Shown piece by piece: positions 1-9,050 of a DNA stretch of 47,915 nt. The translations under genes and the position numbers were made by a program. Source of the stretch: Pseudoalteromonas sp. HM-SA03 (GTDB lineage Bacteria > Pseudomonadota > Gammaproteobacteria > Enterobacterales > Alteromonadaceae); assembly GCF_002289345.1 (NCBI RefSeq), contig NZ_NSDG01000015.1, forward strand, positions 59,935-107,849, in the 5' to 3' direction. The notes under the pieces were generated by a model. That model was not told where the DNA came from. It saw only the letters and a program-made list of their open reading frames with translations, and did not search any database. The stretch's first letter is position 1, and every line of letters starts with the position of its first letter.

Positions 1-429
1 GCAGATCCAAGAGCGATGCAAGTAGCGTTAAATGCTTGGGATATATTTCATCGTGTTGGGCCAAGCGAAGGAGAGCGTGCGATAGCACAGGCAACGCTCT
101 ATCTCGCGAGTGCGCCAAAAAGTAATGCGGTCTACATGGCGTTCAATCAAGCTAAACGCGATGCTGCAAGTGATCCGAATTACCCCGTACCTGAACATCT
201 CAGAAACGCACCGACAAAACTAATGAAAGAGCTGGGTTTTGGCGAAGAATACCGTTATGCGCATAATGAACCTGGTGCCTTTGCCGCTGGAGAAAATTAC
301 TTTCCAGAAGCCATTCAAGAGCGACAATATTATCATCCTACAGATAGGGGACTTGAGAAACAAATAGCCGACAAGCTCAACTATCTACAGATGCAAAATG
401 CACAAAGTAGCACCAAGAGGTACAAGTAG
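1..429 (+). CDS. rarA: Replication-associated recombination protein A, C-terminal part
   Basis: This is the 3' end of a gene that begins left of the window; the frame is open from base 1 and stops at 429. The 142 visible residues match the C-terminal region of RarA/MgsA, the clamp-loader-like AAA+ ATPase that acts at stalled replication forks. Recognisable stretches are [37 protein letters not shown], and the family ending that includes [18 protein letters not shown] and LEKQIADKL. The ATPase motifs lie outside the window. The next gene, crcB, follows after two bases, as expected for the common rarA-crcB-serS order. Confidence 0.93.
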   Translation, partial: ADPRAMQVALNAWDIFHRVGPSEGERAIAQATLYLASAPKSNAVYMAFNQAKRDAASDPNYPVPEHLRNAPTKLMKELGFGEEYRYAHNEPGAFAAGENYFPEAIQERQYYHPTDRGLEKQIADKLNYLQMQNAQSSTKRYK

Positions 430-431
430 CG

Positions 432-2115
<1,684 letters not shown>

Positions 2116-2166
2116 GATAGTATTGCTTAATTGAGCTTTTCTCGATTTAAAAACTCAAGTTATTGA

Positions 2167-2197
2167 AAAGAGGCTGGATTCGTCCAGCCTCTTTTTG
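2167..2197 (+). terminator. Intrinsic terminator of serS
   Basis: A perfect GC-rich inverted repeat, AGAGGCTGGA with TCCAGCCTCT around a TTCG tetraloop, is followed by a run of five T. It lies about 50 bases after the serS stop and would end the rarA-crcB-serS unit. Confidence 0.93.
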
Positions 2198-2603
2198 TTA
2201 CTGTATTATGAATGTTTTTTTACAGAGAAAAGTAGGGGAACAATATCAAAAATCAATTATTTACGTCTTGAATATCTAGGTATCTATATAAAATTAAAAT
2301 AATTATGCTTTTTGTACTTCGCCGTACAAGAATTACATTTCTGATCGTTGCATGACTCGCTGAGATGTGATTTATTGAAGGTATGGGTTTGGCCAAATCT
2401 CATCGGTAAGTAGCACATCTGTATGATATACGATGTCGCTCGTGTTTAACTTTTCTCAATAAAATCTTTAATTTAAATTGTTAGTACGAATCGTCATTAT
2501 ACCGTAAGTCACTATCTTCGTTTTGAATGACGTTCGCTCAAGTTTGAACTACACAGTATTAGAAACGCTAATGCTGATCGAGAAAAAGGTGAGGATATTA
2601 CCT
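2198..2603 (+). other. Noncoding region ahead of rmf with two hairpins
   Basis: No gene is visible in these 406 bases. Two self-complementary elements stand out. One is at 2309-2332 (TTTTTGTAC pairing with GTACAAGAA, one G-U pair, loop TTCGCC). The other is at 2415-2436 (ACATC-t-GTAT pairing with ATAC-GATGT, one bulge, 3-base loop). The rmf promoter must be here, but no convincing -35/-10 pair could be chosen. The hairpins could be leader RNA structure or protein sites; this is inference. Confidence 0.4.
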
Positions 2604-2774
2604 ATGAAGAGACAGAAAAGAGACCGTTTAGAAAGAGCACATTCACAAGGATTTAAGGCAGGATTAGCCGGTCGGTCGAAAGAAAATTGTCCCTATCAAC
2701 AAGTAGAACACAGATCAGAATGGTTAGGCGGATGGCGAGAAGCGATGGATAATCGTAACATCTTTAAAACCTGA
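2604..2774 (+). CDS. rmf: Ribosome modulation factor
   Basis: A 56-residue basic protein (MKRQKRDRLERAHSQGFKAG at the start). RMF binds 70S ribosomes and drives formation of inactive 100S dimers in stationary phase. Family-defining stretches are SQGFKAGLAGRSKENCPYQ and the tail SEWLGGWREAMDNR. The ATG at 2604 was chosen over upstream in-frame codons because it matches the known length and has a good ribosome binding site (AGGTGAGG at 2587-2594). It is a single-gene unit between two terminators with a long leader. E. coli rmf responds to ppGpp and starvation; nothing here shows that directly. Confidence 0.96.
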   Translation: MKRQKRDRLERAHSQGFKAGLAGRSKENCPYQQVEHRSEWLGGWREAMDNRNIFKT

Positions 2775-2792
2775 TACCGAATTTTAGGAGAG

Positions 2793-2822
2793 CAAAGCCC
2801 CAGATGGGGCTTTGTGTGTTTT
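2793..2822 (+). terminator. Intrinsic terminator of rmf
   Basis: Perfect nine-base stem CAAAGCCCC / GGGGCTTTG with loop AGAT, followed by a T-rich tract (TGTGTGTTTTT). It starts 18 bases after the rmf stop. The convergent gene fabA ends at 2853 on the other strand. Confidence 0.9.
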
Positions 2823-2852
2823 TAAAGCTATAAAACGATAACAGCGAAAAAG

Positions 2853-3368
2853 TTAAAATGCGCTGGTATCTTGGAAAAGACCTACTTTCAAATCTTTTGC
2901 TTCATAGATCACGCGACCATCAACTTCGACGATGCCATCTGCCAGACCCATAAATAGCTTACGTTTGATAACGCGCTTCATTTCAATGCGATAAGTCACT
3001 TTTTTAGCCGTTGGTAAGATTTGACCCGTAAACTTCACTTCGCCCACACCGAGTGCACGACCAAGACCAGGACCACCAGACCAACCAAGGAAGAAGCCTA
3101 CCAATTGCCACATCGCATCCAAACCTAAACAACCAGGCATTACTGGATCACCTTTGAAGTGGCAGTCGAAGAACCACAGATCAGGGTTGATGTCGAGTTC
3201 AGCAATAATTTGACCTTTACCATGCTCACCACCGTCATCATTAATTTGAACGATGCGATCCATCATTAACATGTTGTCGCTAGGTAGGCGGCAGTTGCCT
3301 TCACCAAACATTTCTCCGCGACCACATAAAATAAGTTCTTCTTTTGTATAGCTGTTCTTCGGTTCCAT
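2853..3368 (-). CDS. fabA: 3-hydroxydecanoyl-ACP dehydratase/isomerase
   Basis: FabA dehydrates 3-hydroxyacyl-ACP and isomerises trans-2- to cis-3-decenoyl-ACP, the branch point to unsaturated fatty acids in type II synthesis. The product is 171 residues, the usual length. It has the hotdog fold with the catalytic region [20 protein letters not shown]: the active-site His is in [11 protein letters not shown] and the Asp in GLDAMWQ. The ATG at 3368 gives the normal start [13 protein letters not shown] and follows an AGAAGAAG ribosome binding site; a start at 3428 would add 20 unrelated residues and run through the operator. The upstream region carries a FabR-like palindrome. Confidence 0.97.
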   Translation of the reverse strand: MEPKNSYTKEELILCGRGEMFGEGNCRLPSDNMLMMDRIVQINDDGGEHGKGQIIAELDINPDLWFFDCHFKGDPVMPGCLGLDAMWQLVGFFLGWSGGPGLGRALGVGEVKFTGQILPTAKKVTYRIEMKRVIKRKLFMGLADGIVEVDGRVIYEAKDLKVGLFQDTSAF

Positions 3369-3399
3369 AAATCTTCTTCTTAGCTTGCAAATTGACGCT

Positions 3400-3428
3400 A
3401 CTTTAGCGTACAGATGTACGCTAAACAA
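3400..3428 (-). promoter_or_regulatory. fabA promoter overlapped by a FabR-like operator
   Basis: Bases 3405-3422 form a perfect palindrome, AGCGTACA-GA-TGTACGCT on the plus strand. It closely resembles the site bound by FabR, the TetR-family repressor of fabA/fabB (from memory of the E. coli site). Read on the minus strand, TTGTTT (3423-3428) and TAAAGT (3400-3405) are spaced by 17 bases and enclose the palindrome, so a bound repressor would block RNA polymerase. The -35 match is modest (3 of 6). The operator is 37 bases upstream of the fabA ATG. Confidence 0.8.
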
Positions 3429-3558
3429 CTCCGAACAGTTAAAAAGCGTGCGGAGGCTTGTAAATTTTGCGCTAAAGATATGTCTATTTGATTAAATTTC
3501 AAAAAAATTGAAGAGATTAAATGCAAATCAGTTCCAATTAGGGGCGATTTATAATGTG

Positions 3559-3585
3559 AAAATCATTATAATCGGGAATGATTTT
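3559..3585 (+). promoter_or_regulatory. Palindrome overlapping a perfect -10 box
   Basis: AAAATCATT at 3559-3567 and AATGATTTT at 3577-3585 are perfect inverted copies separated by nine bases. The TATAAT at 3567-3572 is an ideal -10 box for the gene starting at 3610. No good -35 box is seen at 16-18 bases, suggesting an activator-dependent promoter or weak -35. The symmetry is that of a dimer operator with a 27-base span. It is AT-rich and vaguely Fur-like, but not a recognised Fur or Zur box. Confidence 0.5.
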
Positions 3586-3609
3586 TTAGCAGGCTATTTT
3601 GGGTGATCT

Positions 3610-4464
3610 ATGATCCTTTTTGTTGACTCTTTGACCGTAATTGATTTTTCGTACCTTTGCCCACGTCGTGGTGCGGTAGGTGAAAGTTGGATCACCGATA
3701 TTGTGTTGCATGGTGAGCTAAACGAAGAGTCTATGGTGTTAGACTTTGCAAAAGTTAAAAAGCAAATCAAACGTATTATCGACGAAAAGCTGGACCATAA
3801 ATTAGCGGTACCCAGCACACTTGCGTGTAATGCAAAACACAGTGAAGGCCGATTTGAATTTGATATGCAATTTGATGGGAATCACTTAGCCATGAATGCA
3901 CCGGAAGAAGCGGTGTGTGTAGTGGAAGGGGACGAAATCAATGAAGCCAATGCAATCGCTTACCTTAAGTCTGTTATTATGCCGCATATGCCTGAAAATG
4001 TGAAAGATTTAGATATAACACTGCGTCCAGAGGCCGCAACTGGCTTCTATTATCACTATAGCCATGGCTTAAAGAAACACGATGGTAACTGTCAGCGTAT
4101 TATTCATGGTCATCGTTCATTGATTGGTGTGAAGCTCAATGATATCAGCATGCCTAGATTACAAAAACAATGGGCGGATAAATGGCAAGATATTTATCTT
4201 GGTAGTGAAGAAGATTTAATTGATCCTAGTTTGCTTAAGTATGTAACCGCTCAAGATAAAGATTATGCGTTCGCGTATACCTCGTCGCAGGGATATTTTG
4301 AGTTGGCGATCAGCAAATCACGTTGCGATATATTACCTTGTGATACAACAGTTGAATGTATTGCGGAGTATCTTGCTGGCCAAATAAAGCTGCAAAATCC
4401 ACATGATAAGGTTGAAGTAAGAGCATACGAAGGGGTTGGAAAAGGAGCGATTGCTTATGCTTAA
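3610..4464 (+). CDS. Tandem 6-pyruvoyltetrahydropterin synthase-fold protein
   Basis: A 284-residue protein made of two PTPS/QueD-like (COG0720) halves. The second half (about residues 130-284) has the zinc-site type motif CQRIIHGHR. The first half (1-120) keeps the fold signature VLDFAKVKKQIKRIIDEKLD followed by H, but where a QueD has the Cys and HGH motif it reads CPRRGAVGESW, so that metal site looks degenerate. A single-domain QueD is about 120 residues, so this is a duplication. Ribosome binding is GGGTGA before the ATG. It overlaps the following peptidase gene by eight bases. The family makes pterin or 7-deazaguanine precursors; the actual substrate here is unknown. Confidence 0.85.
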   Translation: MILFVDSLTVIDFSYLCPRRGAVGESWITDIVLHGELNEESMVLDFAKVKKQIKRIIDEKLDHKLAVPSTLACNAKHSEGRFEFDMQFDGNHLAMNAPEEAVCVVEGDEINEANAIAYLKSVIMPHMPENVKDLDITLRPEAATGFYYHYSHGLKKHDGNCQRIIHGHRSLIGVKLNDISMPRLQKQWADKWQDIYLGSEEDLIDPSLLKYVTAQDKDYAFAYTSSQGYFELAISKSRCDILPCDTTVECIAEYLAGQIKLQNPHDKVEVRAYEGVGKGAIAYA

Positions 4465-5281
4465 ACGTGCAATTGTCATATTGCTTGCGAGCACCACATT
4501 ATTTGCTGAGGCGCTTGAATTAAAAGGTAACCTAACACAAGGTGGCTTGGTCGTCGGCAAGCTTGAAAATGCAACTGAGATAAAGCTAAACGAGACAGAA
4601 TTAAAACGCTCTAAAGATGGCTATTTCGTGTTTGGTTTTGGTCGTGATGCTGAACTGAACCACATCTTGAGTTGGCAATCTGATGATGGTCAAAAGCATC
4701 GCCAAGCGATAGTGATCACGAAACGAGATTACGATATAGACAAGATCACAGGTGTTGCTAAGAAGTATGTTTCACCACCTGATTCGGTGCTAAAGCGCAT
4801 ACGTGAAGAAGCGCAAGCCGTGTCAAAAGCAAGACAAGGCAATTCGGATTTATTATTCTTTAAAGACCCCGTTTTCAGACCAGCAAAGGGCCGAATCTCA
4901 GGTGTTTATGGTAGCCAAAGATATTTTAATGGTGAGCCAAAACGACCACATTTTGGATTAGATATCGCAAATAAAACGGGTGAGCCGGTCTTAGCGCCGG
5001 TATCGGGTAAAGTGGTGTTTGCAAATCCAGATCTTTATTACAGTGGCGGCACTTTGATTATCGATCACGGTCACGGCATTACCTCTACGTATATCCACCT
5101 TAGTAAACTGGATGTTAAGGTTGGCGATACGGTAAAGACAGGCGATAAAATCGCTGAAATTGGCGCGACGGGCAGGGTAACTGGCCCGCATTTGGATTGG
5201 CGCTTTAATTGGTTCGGGGAACGACTCGATCCAGCTCTACTTATGAAAGATACACTAGCGGATAAAGCAGTAAAAAAATGA
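4457..5281 (+). CDS. Secreted M23-family peptidase (LytM domain)
   Basis: A 274-residue exported protein: signal peptide MLKRAIVILLASTTLFAEA, an N-terminal beta-rich region, then a C-terminal M23 zinc endopeptidase domain that would cut peptidoglycan cross-links. Seen are HFGLD (first zinc His and Asp) and YIHLS. The last motif is GPHLDWRF, where classical enzymes have HxH, so one expected ligand position is Asp. This substitution is, from memory, seen in other proteobacterial M23 proteins. The ATG at 4457 has a well-placed AAAGGAG (4441-4447). It overlaps the gene before by eight bases and the next by four (ATGA), so all three are translationally coupled. Confidence 0.88.
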   Translation: MLKRAIVILLASTTLFAEALELKGNLTQGGLVVGKLENATEIKLNETELKRSKDGYFVFGFGRDAELNHILSWQSDDGQKHRQAIVITKRDYDIDKITGVAKKYVSPPDSVLKRIREEAQAVSKARQGNSDLLFFKDPVFRPAKGRISGVYGSQRYFNGEPKRPHFGLDIANKTGEPVLAPVSGKVVFANPDLYYSGGTLIIDHGHGITSTYIHLSKLDVKVGDTVKTGDKIAEIGATGRVTGPHLDWRFNWFGERLDPALLMKDTLADKAVKK

Positions 5282-5712
5282 CAGACGAACAAAGACAAGC
5301 CATTGTTGAGCAACGCATCAAAAGCTCAATCACACACGTAACAAAGACCGTTTTTCCAGGCCGAACAAACCATCATAACACTTTATTTGGTGGTGACGCA
5401 CTGGCTTGGATGGACGAAGTTGCCTTTATTGCTGCAACGCGTTTTTGTCGCAAACCTTTGGTAACGATCTCTTCAGACAGAGTTGATTTCAAAGAGGCAA
5501 TTCCCGCTGGTACTTTTGCTGAATTAGTATCGAAGGTAGTGTATGTTGGTAATACCAGTTTAAAGGTTGATGTTGAAATCTATCTTGAAAGAATGCACAA
5601 AGATGATAAACACTTAGCAATTACAGGTAGTTTTACCTTTGTTGCCGTGGATGACAATCATAGGCCAACTCCTGTGGTTTGTGACAAAATGCTAAACGGC
5701 TTTGATAGCTAG
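5278..5712 (+). CDS. Acyl-CoA thioesterase, hotdog fold
   Basis: A 144-residue protein of the BACH/YciA-like acyl-CoA thioester hydrolase family. The signature is NHHNTLFGGDALAWMDE, followed by AATRFCRKPLVTISSDRVDF. The GGxxxxWMDE part carries the catalytic acid residue in the family. These cytoplasmic enzymes hydrolyse acyl-CoA to free acid and CoA; substrate chain length cannot be read from sequence. Its ATG overlaps the TGA of the M23 peptidase gene (ATGA). A pair of hairpins downstream probably ends the unit. Confidence 0.9.
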   Translation: MTDEQRQAIVEQRIKSSITHVTKTVFPGRTNHHNTLFGGDALAWMDEVAFIAATRFCRKPLVTISSDRVDFKEAIPAGTFAELVSKVVYVGNTSLKVDVEIYLERMHKDDKHLAITGSFTFVAVDDNHRPTPVVCDKMLNGFDS

Positions 5713-5722
5713 TTTTTCGCTA

Positions 5723-5774
5723 AGATTTTATTTTTAAAATCTCTAAAGCAAATATAGGGCTAAGCCCTATATTT
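5723..5774 (+). terminator. Two consecutive hairpins after the thioesterase gene
   Basis: Hairpin one is AGATTTTA / TAAAATCT (5723-5742, four-base loop). Hairpin two is a 12-base perfect stem, AAATATAGGGCT / AGCCCTATATTT with one central base (5750-5774). Neither has a strong U tract, so termination may be inefficient; the second hairpin could only form with a larger effective loop. Confidence 0.5.
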
Positions 5775-5921
5775 AATCGACCGATAAGAACACATCATGC
5801 TTAAATTGTAAAATTGCTACTCGTCAAGAACCGCTAAAACTCATTTACGATAATTAATCGAGCCATTAGTTGAATCTCTTTCGTTCAGAGGACAAATGAG
5901 TCATTTTTTACTTATAATTTT

Positions 5922-5950
5922 TTGACAGTCAAAAAGCCAAAGACCATACT
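5922..5950 (+). promoter_or_regulatory. Sigma-70-type promoter for the receiver/CheC/kinase unit
   Basis: A perfect TTGACA (5922-5927), a 17-base spacer and CATACT (5945-5950, four of six) lie 34 bases before the first start codon of the chemosensory block. No sigma-28 or sigma-54 consensus was seen instead. Confidence 0.7.
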
Positions 5951-5983
5951 TTTTACCAATATAGTGAAATAGGAGTGGTGCTC

Positions 5984-6349
5984 ATGGCAATTCCAGTAAC
6001 CGTTGCAGACGATTCTATGATGTCGAGAAAGGCTGTGCTTAGGGCAATACCTGAAGGCTGGGATGTCGAGGTCAGCGAGGCAAAAAATGGCAAAGAAGCA
6101 TTGGTGATGGTGGAGCAGGGCAAAGCTGAGGTGTTATTTTTGGATCTAACTATGCCAGAAATGGATGGTTTTGAAGTTCTCACGCATCTACATGAACACC
6201 ACGCAAAAACCGTCGTTATCGTTATCTCCGCTGATATTCAGCCCGAAGCGAAAAAGTTGGTGGATAAACTCGGCGCATTTCGCTTTTTGCAAAAGCCGTT
6301 ACAAAAAGAAGAGTTACATAACACGCTGCAAGAGCTAGGTTTATTATGA
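5984..6349 (+). CDS. Single-domain response regulator (CheY-like)
   Basis: A 121-residue receiver domain and nothing else. The acidic pocket is D9/D10 (ADDSMMSR), the phospho-acceptor is D54 in FLDLTMPEMDG, and the conserved Lys is in FLQKPLQ. The ATG at 5984 is preceded by AGGAG at 5971-5975; a GTG at 5975 overlaps that site and was rejected. Its stop overlaps the ATG of the CheC-like gene (ATGA), suggesting that the phosphatase and the sensor kinase after it act on this receiver. There is no output domain, so it must signal by protein contact. Confidence 0.92.
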   Translation: MAIPVTVADDSMMSRKAVLRAIPEGWDVEVSEAKNGKEALVMVEQGKAEVLFLDLTMPEMDGFEVLTHLHEHHAKTVVIVISADIQPEAKKLVDKLGAFRFLQKPLQKEELHNTLQELGLL

Positions 6350-6927
6350 ATATGCCACTCAGTGAAGAGCAAAGGGATGGCTTGCAAGAGCTAATGAATA
6401 TATCCATGGGTCAGGCAGCCAACTCTTTAGCTCGATTAATCGAAACGAAAATTAGTTTATCTATCCCTGAAATTACTTCGGTGAGCCCTAATCAACTCAA
6501 TGAGATCTGTAATACCGCGCATGTTTACAGAACGAGGCAGTCATTTTTAGGAGAAATTAAAGGTGAAGTCATTAATCTATTGTCACCGCAAGGCTTAAAA
6601 GAAATAGCCGAGCTTATGGACTACGATAGTCCGCTAGATGACTCCGATCTCAATGAAGTCCTACTAGATTTATCTAATATCTTGGCTGGTGCATGTTTAA
6701 ACGGTTTTTCTAGTCAGTTAGAGCTTAAAACCTCATTGACTATGCCAACTATTTATAAACATCAGCTATCCGACGACATTGCTGAGTGGAAAACCACATT
6801 GGTAATGAAAATTGCATTTATAATCGAGTCTATTGCTTTTGATTCGAGAGTAATTATTTGTTTGGATGAAAACTCCATTAAAACAGTGATCCAAAAGCTT
6901 AATGCCATGCTTGGAATTGAGGACTGA
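6346..6927 (+). CDS. CheC-like phosphatase
   Basis: A 193-residue CheC/CheX/FliY-type protein that would dephosphorylate a CheY-like receiver. The first phosphatase helix has the D-x3-E-x2-N signature at D11, E15 and N18 (RDGLQELMNISMGQA). The second helix, LNEVLLDLSNILAGA, keeps N111 but has D108 where E is expected, so probably one site is fully canonical. It overlaps the preceding receiver gene by four bases and is followed after two bases by a histidine kinase. CheC proteins usually partner with CheD, which is encoded further down this block. Confidence 0.85.
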   Translation: MNMPLSEEQRDGLQELMNISMGQAANSLARLIETKISLSIPEITSVSPNQLNEICNTAHVYRTRQSFLGEIKGEVINLLSPQGLKEIAELMDYDSPLDDSDLNEVLLDLSNILAGACLNGFSSQLELKTSLTMPTIYKHQLSDDIAEWKTTLVMKIAFIIESIAFDSRVIICLDENSIKTVIQKLNAMLGIED

Positions 6928-6929
6928 CT

Positions 6930-8228
6930 GTGTTTAACGAATTACAGCGTTATATTCCGGTTGGAATTTGTGTCCTAGACCAAGCACACACGGTGGTTTT
7001 TGCAAATGAATTTTTGAAAAACCGGCTACCGGATAACACCCCTAAAAATATCGAGGGCATGTCCGTCGATAAGGTATTTCCTGATGCGGCAAAAATCATT
7101 AAGCGGAAATTGAAGAGTGTATTTGCTTTAAAAGCAGCAAGTTTTAGCTACTGGGAACATCGTCCTCATGTGTTTGAACTAAGCAGTAGTCGTCCTGTTA
7201 CTGGTGATGAAACTTCAATGTATCAGAATATTCAATATGTGCCGATTTTCGAGCACTCTGAAGAAGTGAAAAAAGTATGTGTGATAATACAAGATGTGAC
7301 GGAGCTGGCGAGCTATTATCAAGAGCAAAAACGTCTAACTGAAGCGTTAGAAATAGAAAAACAGGAGTTAAAAACACTCAATCTTAAGTTGGAAGCCGCA
7401 CAAAACCAACTACTACAGTCCGAGAAAATGGCAGCAATTGGCCAATTAGCTGCTGGCGTGGCGCATGAAATCAACAACCCAATTGGTTTTGTGAATTCTA
7501 ATATTCAAAGTTTAGAAGGCCAGGCAAGCGGATTGTTTGCGATGCTCGCTTTTTATGAAGCGCATTTTAGTACACTTGTCGACAGTGACCTAGCACAGCA
7601 GGAGCAGCAGCTCCAAAATCAGCATAGTATTGACTTTTTAAAGGAAGACGTGCCTGATTTACTGCAAGAGTGCTTAGAAGGGCTGGACCGAGTATCCAAG
7701 ATAGTGGAGAGTTTAAAATCCTTTTCTCATGTTGATAACCAAGAGTGGCAAGAGGCAGATCTTATTAAAGGGATTGAAAGCACGCTGAAAATAGCAAACA
7801 ACTCAATTAAGTACCATGCGGTTATCAACAAAACTTACTCGCTTGATGATGAAGTGTTGTTATATTGTCAGCCAATGCAGATTAATCAGGTATTTTTGAA
7901 CTTAATTATCAATGCGGCGCAATCGATAGCGTCAAGTGGTACGGTAACTATCTCTATCGAAGATAAGCAAAACGAGGTGATTATTGCCATCCAAGACACA
8001 GGCAAAGGGATCCCTGCTGGGGACATCAATAAAATTTTTAATCCATTTTTTACCACCAAGCCTGTTGGTCAAGGCACTGGCCTTGGGCTGTCTCTATCAT
8101 ATAGCATCGTCGCCAAGCATAAGGGTCGCATTCAAGTTGACTCACAAGTCGGTGTAGGTACAACGTTTACGGTATCCTTTCCTAAGCTCAGCGAAGCAGA
8201 TTTCTCCGACGAATTTACGGATAATTAA
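6930..8228 (+). CDS. PAS-containing sensor histidine kinase
   Basis: A 432-residue cytoplasmic kinase without membrane segments. An N-terminal PAS-like domain (about 5-130, starting YIPVGICVLDQAHTVVFAN) is joined by a coiled coil (about 130-170) to the dimerisation/phospho-acceptor helix with H179 in GVAHEINNPIGFVNSN. The HATPase domain shows the N box NLIINAAQS, G1 DTGKGIP, F box FNPFFTTKP and G2 GTGLGLSLSYSIV. The start is GTG at 6930 with GAGG seven bases upstream. It is the last gene of the receiver/CheC/kinase unit, so it likely phosphorylates the receiver at 5984 or CheY at 10246. Confidence 0.9.
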   Translation: MFNELQRYIPVGICVLDQAHTVVFANEFLKNRLPDNTPKNIEGMSVDKVFPDAAKIIKRKLKSVFALKAASFSYWEHRPHVFELSSSRPVTGDETSMYQNIQYVPIFEHSEEVKKVCVIIQDVTELASYYQEQKRLTEALEIEKQELKTLNLKLEAAQNQLLQSEKMAAIGQLAAGVAHEINNPIGFVNSNIQSLEGQASGLFAMLAFYEAHFSTLVDSDLAQQEQQLQNQHSIDFLKEDVPDLLQECLEGLDRVSKIVESLKSFSHVDNQEWQEADLIKGIESTLKIANNSIKYHAVINKTYSLDDEVLLYCQPMQINQVFLNLIINAAQSIASSGTVTISIEDKQNEVIIAIQDTGKGIPAGDINKIFNPFFTTKPVGQGTGLGLSLSYSIVAKHKGRIQVDSQVGVGTTFTVSFPKLSEADFSDEFTDN

Positions 8229-8474
8229 TCAATCATATCCAGTTCATAAATAAAGTTAGCCTTCATTAGGTTAGCCTTTCTTTGCAATTCATGTACTTCC
8301 TTATTGTTTTTGTTCTGATTATCCAGTTCTCAATCAGTTGGCTCACAGATTTCGTTGTCAAAAAGTCCACTGCAAAACCGCCAATACTCAATACTGCGAA
8401 ATTATTTATAACCATTTGTTTTTAAGTTTATTTTTACCACTCAAAAATAGTTTAAATAAATTATTGTTCAAATT
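8229..8474 (+). other. Gap between the kinase gene and the cheW promoter
   Basis: No open frame of credible length and no clear intrinsic terminator were seen. A short direct repeat (GTTAGCCTT at 8257 and again at 8271) and AT-rich DNA toward the cheW promoter are the only structure noted. Confidence 0.4.
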
Positions 8475-8503
8475 TTGACAGATAGGAAATGTGAGACTAA
8501 AGT
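8475..8503 (+). promoter_or_regulatory. Sigma-70-type promoter for the cheW-cheB unit
   Basis: A perfect TTGACA (8475-8480), exactly 17 spacer bases, then TAAAGT (8498-8503, four of six). It lies about 30 bases before the cheW ATG. This makes the cheW-to-lipoprotein genes a second transcription unit that can be expressed separately from the kinase unit. Confidence 0.75.
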
Positions 8504-8534
8504 AACATATAAGACAAATGAGACGGGGCGGAAT

Positions 8535-9050
8535 ATGCAAGCGATCACAGAAAACACACAGTCATTGCAATATCTCACTTTTCAGTCAAGACAGGATTGC
8601 TATGCAATCGAAATCCTGTCAATAAAAGAGATTATTGAACTGGGCTCCGTGACAAAAGTCCCCTTGATGCCTGAGTTTATTAAAGGAGTGATTAATTTAA
8701 GAGGTTCAGTTGTACCCGTTATCGATCTGTCAGCTCGGCTTTGTGGAGAGGTAATAGAAGTTGGCAGACGAACCTGCATTATCATTTGTGAATTCAGTAT
8801 TTCTGACAGCCTTATTGAGATGGGTGTCATTGTTGACGGCGTTAATGAAGTCATAGAAGTTGACGCAAAAGATCTAACCAACTCCCCCCAGTTTGGCGCG
8901 CAAATCAGAGCTGACTTCATCGCTTCCATGGTAAGACGCGGAGATGAGCTACTTATCGCGCTAGACCTTGAAAAAGTTCTCTCAGTTGAAGAGATGGCTG
9001 AGCTGATAGAGTTAAGTGAGCGTGGTAGTCACCTTGGGGAGTCAGCATAA
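8535..9050 (+). CDS. cheW: Chemotaxis coupling protein CheW
   Basis: A 171-residue CheW that couples receptors to CheA. Family stretches are YLTFQSRQDCYAIEILSIKE, PEFIKGVINLRGSVVPVIDL and the second beta-barrel strand region MGVIVDGVNEVIEV. The ATG at 8535 was chosen because it follows GGGGCGG and begins just before the conserved beta strand; a longer start at 8475 falls on the promoter. Its stop shares one base with the following MCP start, so CheW and that receptor are made together. Confidence 0.93.
   Translation: MQAITENTQSLQYLTFQSRQDCYAIEILSIKEIIELGSVTKVPLMPEFIKGVINLRGSVVPVIDLSARLCGEVIEVGRRTCIIICEFSISDSLIEMGVIVDGVNEVIEVDAKDLTNSPQFGAQIRADFIASMVRRGDELLIALDLEKVLSVEEMAELIELSERGSHLGESA

Noticed and set aside
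3559-3585. Intrinsic terminator reading of the AAAATCATT/AATGATTTT repeat
   Set aside because: The stem is AT-rich and weak, and it sits on a perfect -10 box upstream of a gene, so an operator is the better reading.
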